From NCBI GenBank assembly GCA_020726505.1, contig JAHLEZ010000010.1, positions 248,001 to 312,000 on the forward strand: DNA of 64,000 nt, given 5' to 3'. The notes below the pieces were generated by a model. The model was not told the DNA's origin. It saw nothing but the letters and a program-made list of their open reading frames with translations, and searched no databases. The translations under genes and the position numbers were made by a program. Position 1 is the stretch's first letter; the number at the start of each line of letters is the position of its first letter. This DNA is from Leptodontidium sp. MPI-SDFR-AT-0119. Taxonomy: Eukaryota > Ascomycota > Leotiomycetes > Helotiales > Leptodontidiaceae. Below, piece after piece: positions 49,251 to 62,705 of this stretch.

Positions 49251-52200
49251 ATGTTGGAAGGACTTGTTGCCTCGTTGCTTAACCGCTTCTTGGGCATGTA
49301 CATCAGGAACTTCGACCCAAAACAACTAAACGTAGGCATCTGGTCGGGAGATGTCAAGCTGCGGGATCTGGAATTACGGCGGGAGGCCTTGGATCAACTG
49401 AAGCTTCCCATAAATGTGGTAGAAGGACATCTGGGACAGCTCACGCTGAAGATACCATGGTCGAATCTGCGGGGACAGCCGGTGCAAGTCTATATCGAGG
49501 ATGTATTTGTGCTGGCAGCTCCCAAGGAGGACGCGGAATGGGACGAGGAAGAGGAAGAGCGCAGGAGGCAGGCTGTCAAGATTGAGAAGCTGGACAGTGC
49601 AGAAATGCTGAAGGACCGCAACCAAGAAGGAATGAGCCAGGAGGAACAGCAGAAGAGCCAGAGCTTCACGGACAGCTTGGTCACCAAAATTGTGGACAAT
49701 CTCCAGATCACTGTCAAGAATATCCATGTCAGATACGAAGACTCAATATCAGCACCAGGCCACCCCTTTGCTCTCGGTCTGACCCTTCAAGAGTTCAGCG
49801 CGATCAGTACGGATGGAAAATGGAAGCCAACATACATTCAAGATACAGTTGGCTCTACACATAAGCTTGCCACTTTGGGTGCTTTGGCTGTGTACTGGAA
49901 TACCGATACCCCTCTATTAGGAACTGGTAGAGAGGCGGAGGTTCCTGGAGCTACCGTCGTCCCCCATGATGAGATGCTTGGCAAATTCAGAGAAATGATT
50001 GTGAAAGGAGAAGACCCAAGTACTGGATCCCACCAATTCATCCTCAAGCCAGTTAGTGGGCAAGCAAAGATCGAGATGGACAAATCTGGCAAAACCGATC
50101 GACCGCACATCAAGGCTGGCCTAATATTTGACGAGATTGGTCTAGTTTTGGACGACGATCAATACCGCGATGCATTGATGATGGTAGACTTGTTCCACTA
50201 CTTCATTCGGCATCAAGAGTACAAGAAGCTACAGCCTAAGGGCGTCACACCAAAGGAGGATCCGCGAGCATGGCTCAAGTTTGCGGGTAATGCCATTCTG
50301 AGCAAGATTCATGATCGCAATCGACGATGGTCTTGGGCATTTTTCAAGGAAAGGAGAGACGACAGAATCCGCTACATTGAGCTCTTCAAGAAAAAGAAGA
50401 AGGCTGAGGCCCCATTACCCGCAGAAGAAGCCACGGAACTAGAGAAACTCGAATGGAAATTGAATTATGAAGACATGCGCTTCTGGAGATCTCTGGCTAG
50501 GAACCAGCTAAAGAAGGAGAACATTGGCGTCAAGAAGACTCAGACAGCGAAGAAGACCCAAGGATGGGTTGCTTGGGCTTGGGGCTCGAAACCCGAGGAG
50601 GAGGAAGAGGACCCCGAGACAACCATGTCCGAGGAACAGCGCAAGGAGTTATACGATGCCATTGATTGGGACGAGAAGACTGCTCTTGCGGAAAGTGTCG
50701 ATCTACCGAAGGATTCGGTCAAGATGCAAATCGATGCTTCTCTGAACACTGGTAGTTTTACGCTGAAGCGTGATCCGCACGATAATGTGGTCGAAGTGCT
50801 GAGTTTGTACTTCGATGGTTTCCGGGCCAAATTTCTCCAGAGACCAGAATCTTTTCTGGCCGATGTCAGTCTTAATGGGTTAAGAGTTAACGATGGCACG
50901 ACACCTGATAGTCTCTTCACTCAAATCGTTCGCGTCAAGGATGCACCCGATACCCCTACCAAGAAGCTTGAGATTGATAGCGACGACGTTGCGGAGACAT
51001 CCGTCGATCCCTTCTTTCAATTCCAATTCGAGAAGAACCCATTGGACGGTGCTAGTGACCTTGCGCTCACTGGTAAATTAAAGCCACTGGAGATCATCTG
51101 GAATCCTCATTTCCTTGTTGGCATTATTCAATTCTTCAAGCCTCCTGAGCGACACATGGAATCCATCGGGGCGCTTATGGAAAGTGCTGGTGCAACTGTT
51201 GAAAGTTTGCGGCAACAGACCAGAGCTGGACTTGAGTTTGCATTGGAGGAGCACAAGACATTGAATGCCAAGTTGGACCTTCAAGCACCTCTTATCATCG
51301 TTCCCGAGAGCATAACTACGAAGAACACTATGTGCTTGATCTTAGATGCTGGCCATATCAGTGTCAACAGTCAGTTAGTAGACAAAGATACTTTGAAAGA
51401 TGTGCAGGCAAAGCAGAGGCAGTCGTACACCGACGAGGACTTCAAACGCCTCGAGTCCTTGATGTACGACAAGTTCCGGGTCAAGCTTTCGTCTACTCAA
51501 GTTTTGATTGGACCCTCCATTGAGGAAACTAAGGCCCAACTCGATAACCGAGATGAATCGAAGTCGATGCACATCGTTGAACAGATTAATATCGACTTCA
51601 TGGTGGAGACCTCAATTATCCCCAAGGCCCCTAATTTGACGAAAGTGCGAATCTCTGGAAATCTTCCTGTACTACACGTTGCCGTTTCGGACAAGAAGTA
51701 CAAGAGCTTGATGCGGATCATCGACGTCGCCATTCCGACTCTCGATGAGGATGAGCTCCCCGCTCAGAATACCATCACACAGACAGGGAGCGATGTAAAA
51801 CGGCCTCGCGCTCAGAGCACAGTTTCTAAATCAGACAAAGCCCGCAAACGGAAGTCGACAGCTTCCTTCCAGTTTTCTACTCAAGAAGCCGTCATAATCC
51901 AAGAAGAGGCCGATTCTGACGATGAAGCTGAGTTCCAAGATGCTGAGAACGGCAACACGACTGAGAATCTTAAGGTCCAGCAGCGTAATTTCGAGCTGAA
52001 GTTTGAGGTCGATCGTCTTCAAGGATCGTTATTCAGAAGTGATCCGGAAGGCAAGAAACCAGACCAGCTTCTGGTCGAGTTGGTTGCCGAAAATTTTGCA
52101 CTCAACCTGTGCGTGCGACCATACGACCTAATAATTGATACCTCACTGGAATCCTTGGTGGTTGATGATTATGTCGAAAACCCATCCGCAGAGTTCAAGT

Positions 52201-55200
52201 CAATCGTATCTTCTGGAGATGCCGATTCCGAGGATCACAAGGATCTTGTGCATGTCAAAATCATCAAAGTCAAACCTCAGTCACCTGAGTTCATGCCCAA
52301 GTACGAAGGTGTGGAGACAAACATCGATGTCGCTATCTCCACCATCAACCTTGTCGTCACTCGCAAGACTCTCCTGACACTGCTCGACTTCATTCTAATT
52401 ACGTTTGCGAATAACGATGCACAGCCTGCCGATTCTTCGCCAAAGGAGATTATGGACAGCGAGAACGAGGAAGATGCCGTGGTTGCATCAACTCCTGCAC
52501 CAAAAGCTGACTCTGGGTCGATCCGGATTAAAGTGGATTTGAAGAGTATCCGCCTCATTCTCAATAACGATGGCATTCGATTAGCAACTCTCTCGCTTAA
52601 TGCTGCGGATGTGGGCATTTTCGTCATGGGAAAGACCTTACGGATCGCTGCCAAGCTTGGAGATCTTTCGCTCTTGGATGACATAAACCAGGGTGCGTCT
52701 TCTGATTCAAATCTACGGAAATTGATCACTATTCAGGGTGATGATCTTGCGGATTTCCGTTACGAGACTTTCGATCCTCAGAGCGGCGATGCATATCCCG
52801 GTTATGATTCTTCAATCTATCTCCGCGCAGGATCCATCAAGTTGAACTTTCTGGAGGAGCCGTTCCGAAAGATTATCGATTTCTTGGTCAAATTTGGTAA
52901 GATGCAAGCTATCTTCAACGCTGCAAGGCAAGCGGCTGCAAACCAGGCTTCTCAGATCCAGCAAAATGCGAATCGTATGAAGTTTGATATCAACATCAAG
53001 ACCCCTATTGTTGTGTTCCCTCGGGTCATGATAGCTGGGCAACCCAAGCGAGATCTTCTCACAGCCTACCTGGGAGAGATCTACGCCGAGAACAAGTTTG
53101 TCCCTTTGGATGACTCCAAGGATGCGATCATCGCAATGAAGCTGTCAGCGGGTATCCGGAATGTTCGCCTAACCTCGGACTTCCACTTCTCAGACGATCG
53201 AGCAGAGGAATTGGAACTCATCGATAAAGTCGATCTCGGTTTCCAGATTACTTACGCCGAGCACGCAGAAGATGTCAAACGACCAGACACAGAGATAGAA
53301 GGCAACATGACCGATTTTAACCTCCGTATAACCCAAACGCAGCTCAAGTTTCTACTGGAGCTAGCCAAGTCCGTCCCTGCCGCGTTTGCAGTTGATGCAG
53401 ACGAGAATGAGCAACAGGCAATGGATGATGTCCCCAAATCAACCCTGAAGAAGGCCAAGACCATCGAAGCCAAGCCAGAGTCTTCAATTGTTGAAGCCAA
53501 TGGCGATAATCAACTAGTTGACCTTGGGCCGGAACTCGGGGTAGACTCTAAGAGCTGGACTAAACTTGATCTGGCCTTCCATGTGCATACAATCGGTTTG
53601 GAATTGATATTGGCCAAAGAAGATGAGCCAGTGGGCGATCTTGAGGCATCAAGCCTCTCGAAGTTCTCCCTCGACGACACTAAGGTCAAGCTTCGGATGA
53701 TGACCGATGGATCATTGGAATCCGAGCTGTTGATCCAATCCTTTACGATCAAGGATAGCAGAACAAAGTCAACGAACAAATTCCGAAAGATCATGACTTC
53801 GTCTAACAAGGACGTTCAGCAATTCATGGCGAGCGTCACCATTTCAGGTGGAAAGGAGCGTAATCTCATTGCCATTGTGGCTATTGATAGCCCCCGCGTC
53901 ATCTTTGCCTTGGATTACCTTTTTGCCATCCAAACGTTTGTCGCAGGAGGTCTGGCAGTTGAAGAGCCTTTGATCCCGGACGACGAAAGCCTGCTAGAGT
54001 CTCAAGATGACACAGATACGGATTCGGTAGCTCCAACTACTGGATCGCGGCCTTTGCTTACCAGAACAAAGTCATCCAAATCTCTTACAAAGAGTCCCAG
54101 TCCAACATCATCTCAGGCAGAGGCATCTCCGATGACAATTGCCTTCAGAGTAAATGTTGTGAATGCACAGATTATCTTGATCGCGAACCCGCTCAGCTCC
54201 AACTCAGAAGCTATTGTTCTAGGGACGAAGCAAATTTTGATGTTACAGCAACATGCTCTGACATTGCAAGTCTCCAAGATGGGAATGTTTCTATGTCGTA
54301 TGGATCGATTCGAAGATTCTCGCCTCCGAATTCTTGACGACTTTTCGCTCCAGATGTCGATGGACAGTTCAAAGGAGAATATTTCCAGCATCCATATTGA
54401 CGTAGAGCCACTTGTGTTGCGTCTCTCTCTTCGCGATATTCTACTGGCTTTACAGATTGTCAGCAGAGCATCGGAGCTGTCTGGCCAGGACGTTGACGAA
54501 GCTCAAAAGCCTTCTGCTTCAGACGAGAAGTCGAAGCACTTGAAAGGATCAGACAATAAGACTTTGAAGCGCCGAACAGCCAGTGGAAAAGGTGCTTCAA
54601 CGATGACAAAGAAGACCAAAACTGCTACCATCACACCTTCCAAGCAGAACGAGCAGTCTGGAGTGAACCGATTAATACAAAAACACGAGGAGCTCAGCGC
54701 TACTCTTGATGGAATGAGGGTGATCTTGATTGGAGATCTTCATGAGTTACCAATCTTGGATCTCAGTGTGAAGGGCTTCACGACCACTGCGGCTGATTGG
54801 ACAAGTAACTTGTCAGTGGAAACCAGCATTGACATGTTCATCAACATTTACAACTTCTCGAAATCCGCTTGGGAACCACTGATTGAGCCATGGCAACTGG
54901 GACTTCAAGTCTCAAAAGAGGCAAACTCTAATCGTATGGCTATTGATCTCTCTTCTAAGAAAGCACTTGAACTCACAGTAACATCGGCGACAATTGCTCT
55001 TGCATCTAAGTCAGCTCAATTCTTGACGCAAGAAGAAGACGTGCTTTCCAAACCCCGCGGATCGGAGGCACCTTACAAAATCCGAAACTACACGGGATTT
55101 GACATTAACGTATGGGTAGATGTTCCCGGGAACGAGAATCCGATGGCAGCCAAGCTGGAGGACGGTGAAGAAGGACCATGGCGATTTGAGGACTGGGAGA

Positions 55201-58200
55201 AGATGCGCGAGAATCTATCACCTGAGAACAACACTGGAATCGTTGGCGTCAGACTTGAAGGAAGTGGTTTTGATAGCGTCAACAAGATTGCCGTCAATCG
55301 TGAGGGAGAATACTTGTACAGTCTTCGACCTCGAAAAGACCAGATTCTCCATCGACTTCTTGTAGAGATCACGCTTGGTGCTGATAACGTCAAGTATATC
55401 ACATTCCGCTCTCCTCTTCTAGTGGAGAACAAGACTCAAATTCCTGTCGAGTTGGGTGTGTTCGATGCGCAAGAAGGCCACCTTCTGAAAATCGAAAAGA
55501 TCGCACCTGGAGAAAGCCGCCCTGCTCCTGTCGGTGCAGCGTATCTCAAGTCACTGCTAGTTCGACCAGATCAAGGGTTTGGATACTCGTGGTCTACTGA
55601 GTTCTTGTGGTGGAAGGACCTTCTCCAACGTCCAACGAGAACCATGACTTGCAAAGGCGATCAAGACAAGAGCACTCCGCCATTCTACTTTCAAATGCAT
55701 GCAACTATTGACAAGACAAACCCTCTCACAAGGTAGGCGTCCCGCCCTCAATTATAATCTAGCTTACTGACATGTGTTTAGCATCTACCCATACATGAGA
55801 ATACGTCTTTCTGCCCCTGTTGAACTAGAGAATCTGCTCCCGTACGACTTTAAGTATCGTATCTACGACAAAAACACAAAGAAAGATTGGACCAACTTCC
55901 TTCGCAAAGGTGGCCTCAGCCCAGTTCATGTGGTTGAGCTCTCCCATCTTCTGCTTCTGAGTGTCGATATGCAAGATACAGTATTCAAGGCAAGCGAGTT
56001 CGCCATCATCAACTCAAACAACCAGGAAGATTTCAGAAAAGAGTCGACACTGGTCTGCAAGGATAACGATAACCTCGCACTGAATCTTCGACTACATTAC
56101 TTCAAGATACCTGACAGTGGTGGGGCGTTCCGAGTGACTGTCTTCAGTCCTTACGTGATTTTGAACAAGACGGGACTTGATATCAACGTCAAGGCAAAGT
56201 CACTGCTTCAGCAAGCAAAAACTGCTGCAGGTCAGAACTTCCGCACTAATGCAGCCGACACGCAGCGGCGAAAGGCTCTGCCTTACATGTTTGCTTTTGG
56301 CGCGGATGACCAGCGGAATCGTGTTCTTCTTAAGGTTGGAGAATCCAGCTGGAGCAAGCCGCAAAGTTTCGACGCTATCGGATCAACTATCGATGTCGTC
56401 TTACCATCGTCCACCAAGAGTGCCGAGATCCATGTGGGCATTACGATTGAGCCTGGTGAGGGCAAGTACAAGATGACGAAGGTCGTTACACTAGCCCCAC
56501 GCTTTGTTCTCAAGAATCAAATGAACGAAGAGATCAACGTCCGAGAACCTGGCTCTTCTGAGCTCATGACGATCAAACCAAAGGAACTGCAGCCGCTGCA
56601 TTTCTTACAAAAGACTAGTTTGAAGCAGTTGTCTTTGTGCTTCCCTGGATTGAACAATCAATGGTCATCTCCATTCAATATTTCGGATCTGGGTACAACA
56701 CATATCAAGCTTGCAAAGGCTGGGCAGCGACAGAAGCTCATACGAGTTGAAGTCCTCATGGAGAACGCAACAATCTTCCTCCATCTCAGCGCCGAAACTA
56801 AGAATTGGCCATTCTCCATGCGAAACGAGAGTGACACGGAGTTCATGTTCTTCCAGGCAAATCCAAATATTGATGATGAGGAGACTGAAGATCGGTCTGG
56901 CTGGCGTCCAATCCGCTATCGATTGCCACCCAGGAGCATCATGCCATATGCTTGGGACTACCCAGCTGCTAAGCAGAAGGAGCTCATCATCAATGCCAAT
57001 GGCAGGGAGCGGCATATTAAGCTTGCAGAGATTGGCAATTTGATTCCGATGAAGATACCCGCCCCACACAGCGCAACAGGTGCGACAGCCCCGAAAATCA
57101 TCGACTTGAATGTGGCAGCAGATGGCCCAACACAGACCTTGATCTTGTCTAACTACAAAGCATCGAAGAGTTTGTACAAGCAGAAGTCTCGCTCCGAGTC
57201 AACCACCAGTGTTGCTGGAGGCTTCGAGGTCAAAGATCAGGATATTGGCGTGACTTTCAGAGCACAACTCAAACTTGCAGGCATTGGAATATCTTTGGTC
57301 AATGCTCAGCTGAAAGAACTGGCGTACGTCACATTCAGAGATATCTCTTTCAAGTATGACGAATCCCCACTGTTCCAGACCATTACTGCTGGTATCAAAT
57401 GGATACAAATCGACAACCAACTTTATGGTGGAATCTTCCCCATGATCTTGTATCCTAGCGTGGTCCCAAAAACCACTAAGGAAACCGAATCTCACCCGTC
57501 GGTCCATGTCATGATCACTCGGGTCAAGGATGATTCGTATGGCGTGTTCTATATCAAGTATGCGACGATCCTGTTGCAGCAGATGACCCTTGAAATCGAC
57601 GAGGATTTCGTATATGCTCTCCTCGAGTTCTCGAAGGTTCCTGGTGCAACTTGGTCCGAGACTCACGAAGGCGTACTTTGTGACGAGAATCTGGACATTC
57701 CAGAGCCAACCCAAGATCAATCGGGCCAGGATATGTACTTTGAGCTGCTCAACATTCAGCCCATGCAGCTCGATCTATCCTTCGTACGTACCGATCGTGT
57801 TAATGTGGAAGACAAGACATCATCCCGAAACCCCCTGATGTTTTTCTTGAACGTGCTTACGATGGCTATCGGCAATATCAACGATGCTCCTGTACGACTC
57901 AATGCTCTCATGTTGGAGAATGCAAGGGTGTCGGCAGCTGTTCTATTGCAGAACATGTCAAATCATTACTCGCAAGAAGCTCTGTACCAAGTCCACAAGA
58001 TTCTCGGTTCGGCAGATTTCCTGGGCAATCCAGTTGGTCTGTTCAACAACCTAAGTTCTGGTGTCGCCGATATCTTCTACGAGCCATACCAAGGATTCAT
58101 CATGTCCGATAGACCTGAGCAATTGGGAATTGGTATTGCCAAGGGTGCCACCAGTTTTATCAAGAAGTCGGTCTTTGGTGTCTCTGACAGTTTCTCCAAG

Positions 58201-58947
58201 GTCACTGGTAGCATTGCCAAGGGTCTTGCTGAAGCTACAATGGATAAGCAATTCCAAGATCGTCGTCGGATGACCAGATCACGAAATCGTCCCAAGCACG
58301 CGCTTTACGGCGTTACGGCCGGAGCCAACTCTTTCGTAAGCAGTCTTGCTAGTGGTGTTGGTGGTCTTGCTCGGAAGCCGCTTGAAGGTGCAGAGCAAGA
58401 AGGACTTACTGGGTTCTTCAAGGGTGTTGGAAAGGGAGCTCTTGGATTTGTCACAAAGCCAGCGATCGGTATCTTTGATCTCGCATCGAACGTCAGTGAG
58501 GGAATCCGCAATACCACGACAGTCTTCGATGGCGATGGACTCGATCGTGTGCGTCTCACCCGTTTCATCGGTACGGATGGCATCGTGCGTCCGTACTCTC
58601 AACGTGAAGCACTCGGCCAATTCTGGCTCAAGCAGCTCGACAACGGCAAATATTTCAACGAGCAATATATCGCGCATCTCGAGCTCCCAAGAGAGGATGT
58701 GGTAGTCATCTTAACCTACAGTCGTATCATGCTCATCAAGAGTAAGAAGCTGACCTCGGAATGGGATGTCCCTCTGAAGGATATCCAGACCATCAGCAAG
58801 GAGAGAACGGGACTTAGTTTGACGCTGAGAGGAGGCACTAATGGGCCGTTCATACCTGTTGCAGAAGAGAGTAGTAGGAACTTCCTCTACAGGAAGATTG
58901 GAGTCGCTGTTGGGGAGTTTAATAAGAAGTACAAGGCGACGGAGTAG
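49251..58947 (+). CDS. VPS13: Vacuolar protein sorting-associated protein 13 (VPS13), 3215 aa
   Basis: Bridge-like lipid-transfer protein that moves bulk phospholipid between membranes at contact sites (ER, mitochondria, vacuole, endosomes, prospore membrane). Exon 1 (49251-55732) and exon 2 (55782-58947) join in phase 2 over a 49-base intron, giving 3215 aa, close to the yeast protein. Chorein_N is at residues 1-110 (MLEGLVASLLNRFLGMYIRNFDPKQ..., each block seen). Extended chorein/RBG repeats fill the next 1900 residues with acidic low-complexity inserts (about 880-920, 1580-1620, 1750-1790). The VAB (SHR-BD) adaptor-binding repeats start near residue 1940 (YKIRNYTGFDINVWVDVPG). The ATG2-C-like and APT1-related helices follow (GVADIFYEPYQGF; GLARKPLEGAEQEGL; GFVTKPAIGIFDLASN). 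A PH-like C-terminus ends the protein. It appears intact. The start codon is the first ATG in frame and gives the canonical N-terminus. Confidence 0.97.
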
Positions 58948-59430
58948 ACGTCGAGGAAAATGAACTGAGAGGATGATTAGATACATACATGATTGACGAT
59001 GAATGGGCTCGTGGGAAATGGGGTGGGACTGGTGAATGGTAGATTTAGCATATGCATGGAGTTTTTATGATACTTTTGACCGTCTCGTATTCGTCCTTTT
59101 GGTGTGTGAATGTGGCGTCCAATGATCACTTATTGTAGGTTGGTTGTCTTGAAATATCTGCCAAGAATTATACGAGGTGGCTGAAAGGATTCAAAGGAGT
59201 GACTCTGCGCCATGAACCTCTAACTTCATCCAAAAAAAACATAAATTAGACATGTCTCTTAGGTACGCCCACTGATAGAGTACCCTCCAACTTTGAAATA
59301 CTCGTCTCTAAAGGATACTCCAGCCCACGGGGCAGCCTCATCCCAAACGGCTCTTTATTTGAGGATCTTAAGTCCCGAAATAGTAAAATGGTATTCACAT
59401 CAAACTTATTATAATAATCTATCGTTAGCT
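58948..59430. other. VPS13 3' flank
   Basis: These 483 bases hold the VPS13 3' UTR and the leader of the next gene. No other feature seen. Confidence 0.55.
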
Positions 59431-60483
59431 ATGAGACGGATACGGGATTCTATACTCTCATCACGACCCTCCCTCCTCTTTCTCCTCTCTATTAAACCAC
59501 GCCTTACCAACTCACGCTCAAATTCAAACTTACCGATCCCAACTCTCCTCACGCTCCCCCTCGAAATCCGCCTTCTCATCTACACTTACCTGTTACTTCC
59601 AAGTCCAATTCTCACTCTCATTCTCACGCCCTTTCAAACCGATACGCCAACCCCCTCACCCCCCTCCTCCACATCCACAACAAACAACTCCGCCACGAAG
59701 TCTCCTCATTCTTGTACACCACCCCCCTTAATCCAGGATCAAGATTCACATTCCTCAACACCCGCCACACTCTCGCCTTCCTCCTCCTCACAACCTCACA
59801 CGTCCATATCTTAAGAAATCTCACGGTTAGTGTGGCGTATGATGATACGTATGCGCTTGAGAGGGTGTTTCGGGTGCTGGTAGAGAAAGGAGGGGGAGGG
59901 GGAGGGGGGTTGAGGAGGTTGGTTGTGAAGTTGGTTTGTGTGGAGAGTTTCCGGGGGCGGGATGGGGATAGGGATGTCGATACCTTGTCGGGATTTTCTC
60001 GAGTGGATGATGGGGATGTGGATGAGGTGTTGAGGGATGCGAGAATATGGGCGGGGAGGGTTGAAGGGGGGTTCGGGAGGGGGTTGGAGGGGTGGGAGTC
60101 GGGGGTTGATGGGATAGGGGGGAGAATGAGTGGAGAGAGATGTGGTTCGTTCTTGGGACGGATGAGGAGGTTGAGGAGTTTTAAGGTTGTGAAGAGGCCG
60201 CTTGAGGGGAGTAGGTGGGCGGTGGAGTTTGAGATTGCGGTTTTGAGGTGAGTTGAGTTGAAGACATCCCCCCCTAGGGGTGTGTAGTTTTGGAAGTTGG
60301 TTGGGGGTTGGAGAGGGTGGATGGTATTTTGCCGACCGTTCTGTGTGCTTTAGAGTGTGGATGCGAATGTTTGAAGTTGCGGTTGCAGAGGACAAGTGCG
60401 TGAGGAGAGCGAATGAGGAGGGGTATATGGAGAAGTATTGGTGGGGGAATGAGGTGTGGATTGATGGGGAAGAGAGGGATTAA
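59431..60483 (+). pseudogene. 2EXR/F-box-like gene with an internal frameshift
   Basis: From the ATG at 59431, frame A encodes a basic head followed by LTLPLEIRLLIYTYLLLPSP. This is the start of the 2EXR/F-box-like domain widespread in filamentous fungi. The next expected block, LTPLLHIHNKQLRHEVSSFLYTT...FTFLNT, lies in another frame from about 59619 on. No GT-AG intron fits between them: the only AG in the interval is too close to any GT. The second frame continues to a good donor (60247|GTGAGT), a 106-base intron with acceptor TTTAG, and a last exon (60354-60483) in phase 2 ending WIDGEERD. So splicing signals and downstream coding are kept while one base is missing or extra near 59600-59640. 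It could be a recent pseudogene, a strain polymorphism or a sequence error. Confidence 0.6.
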
Positions 60484-60844
60484 GGACCTCTGAGGTAGTT
60501 CTGGGTTAGTTGGATTGAATCTTTATTAAGCGATTCTTGACATAGATGGCTCAAGGACGAAGCTTGTTGCTGAAATGGATGCTGTTTTCGGTTTGGAAAG
60601 GGGTCTCGCTTAGCAATTGTCCAAAATACCGAATCCGCATAGCTGTTGTTGGCATGTAGATGGCCATCAGAAGCTCTATATTTACAGTGCACTTTCACAG
60701 ATAACTTACTCACCGAACGACATCCGCCGCTCCTCGATGAACATACCATTTAACACCTGCTGAACCACAGTGACCTCACTATCCACTCCCAACCTCCGTC
60801 CCAGCAATCGAATCGCAATTAGCAGCCACATACCGCTGCTCCAA
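60484..60844. other. Convergent spacer
   Basis: 361 bases between the 3' ends of the frameshifted 2EXR gene and the L-domain gene. No gene or repeat seen. Confidence 0.5.
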
Positions 60845-61970
60845 CTAATACGCCTCTTGCTCCTCTTTCTTCTTCTCAGCCTTCTTCCTCTGTGATCTCT
60901 GCCACAGAATAAAATATCTCGTAAGCATCCCTACGAGGAAGAGTGCCCCGAAGCAAATAGCACTTGTGACTCCGACGGAAAGCCCCTCTTTGTCCTTTTT
61001 GAATTTGCATTTCAATGGATGGGAGGCTGACTTGCTATTTTCAAGGGTTGCGTAGAAGCTGCTGATCTCGTGCAGGCAGCTTGAGAACTTGGGGCCGTTC
61101 CAGAGTACCACTCGGCCGATGTTTTCGAGGACTGGGAGGTATACTCTTTGGCCGTTGTCAGCAGGTGGGTGGACATGCGACTGAGGACTTACGCAGTCAT
61201 GTTGCCGGTGGCGTAGAGTTCTCCTACTGTTTCCAGTACAGGCAGCACCATGGCTCCTTTCACGCGGCTGTGGATGTTGACAATGTCGGGCACCTCGACA
61301 AGCGAAAATAGCCAAATACTATAAAAAAGGATAGCTTGTCATGTCATATCTATGAGGACAATGAAGATACCTTCTAAAATTCTCCTTTATGTCGAGTTTA
61401 TTGGCAACTTCAGCCAGTTTGGGAAAGCTGAGACTTAAAAGTTTGCCCCATTGGCGAATATCGAGTCCAGACTCGTCAATTGCTGGTTTATCTGCTGTAT
61501 TATTCGGTCTGACCCTGCTAAGATTTGGCATGGATAAACTGAACAATCCCCGGCATAATCAGCACAAAGAAATGGTAGTCCGCTGAGAGGGACGAGAAGC
61601 TTGCCTTAGAATATTCGCATCAATTTTCAATGAGGATACATACTTGAATAAGTGAAGGAAAGTCAACGTTGAACGCGACGACGTTGGAGACAGGAACTGC
61701 AATAATGCCACAACCAAGGACAGATCGAAGCTCCAAGCTGTGTTGTCGATGTGAATGAGAAGCGGGAAGTTCATATTGCTTTACGTTTGTGCTGGATTAG
61801 AAATATGTGTGACTACATGTTACCTTGAAAGTCCTTCATAGATCTTGATGCTTGTAGCGTTCAGGAGGGAAGGGAAGCTGAGATGGACATCTGGTGCGTC
61901 TTCTACCTCCAGGCCGAAATCATTCATGGCTTGTAGTATTGGAAAAGAAATATTGGTGAGTTGTTTTGCT
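60845..61970 (-). CDS. Receptor L-domain/ECM33-like membrane protein, 5' end not found
   Basis: Well-supported 3' exons are 61145-60845 and 61318-61193, and an exon ending at 61371. They join in phase to give SLSFPKLAEVANKLDIKENFRSIWLF..., ...GAMVLPVLETVGELYATGNMTAVYLPVLENIGRVVLWNG. This is the repeat of beta-helical receptor L-domains seen in fungal ECM33/SPS2-like wall proteins. A Cys-containing stalk (FSSCLHEISS..., PLKCKF) is followed by one membrane helix (GVTSAICFGALFLVGMLTRYFIL) and a Lys/Glu-rich cytosolic tail. Upstream, coding with the same repeat reaches 61970 (LTNISFPILQAMNDFGLEV...). There an in-frame TAG lies just beyond a CTCAG acceptor, and no ATG or signal peptide is visible within several hundred bases. 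Middle exons between about 61450 and 61860 are uncertain; frame changes there suggest unusual introns or damage. The N-terminus is either in a distant exon or lost. Confidence 0.6.
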
Positions 61971-62705
61971 CTGAGTATCTATAAAAACTCTGTTGCGGGT
62001 TGTCAAAACGCCAATTCTCTTGGAGGAGGCTGAGCGATAGATAGAAAGAAACGACTATGATAACAAATCTGAAAGAAACTTAAAAGCGCTTAACAATGCC
62101 TTTTATGTGCGATAGCCCACGATTTATCTGTCCAAACAAGGGTCACCTCGTGGGTGGCTGACCTTGGAGGCAGCATTGTCTCAAGCTTCCACTTGGCCCA
62201 AACACAACAGACGAGTTCAGAACTATATTAAACTCATAGGCACAGCCCCAGGAAGCACCAACTCCTGGCAGCTGCTGTTCGAAGAGTCAAAGTCACTCAA
62301 AGTGTCACCTGAGCAGCCCTCGTCTGGGGTTCTGACGAATGAAGAACTGAAAATTCATGTATATATAAACTCGGTTGTAAGATAAAAAATAATGTCAGTA
62401 GATTTACTGAGCAGTATTTCAATACATGAATCATAAGATAAAACTGTGTTGAGTGAAGTATTTGATTCGAAGGAAATTCAAGAGTCGATGTGATGAAGCC
62501 TGAAGGAAGCTGTGCACGGACCAAGCGATTTTCTGGGCTCGACGCGAGATCCTCAAAAGACTTCAACGCGCGCTGGATAATTTTGACGGAGCTCCAAATC
62601 CACAACCAGCGTCACCCACGAACCCTTCCAAAGCTCAATACCCTTTTCTCACTCCCAAATTAATACTACGAACCTGTTTGCAGAACCACCAGACGGATTT
62701 TCAAG
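61971..62705. other. Intergenic between the L-domain gene and CCT3
   Basis: About 0.7 kb. It should hold the CCT3 promoter. I searched the minus strand for the missing 5' exon of the L-domain gene and found no ATG frame with a signal peptide that splices to 61970. Confidence 0.5.
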
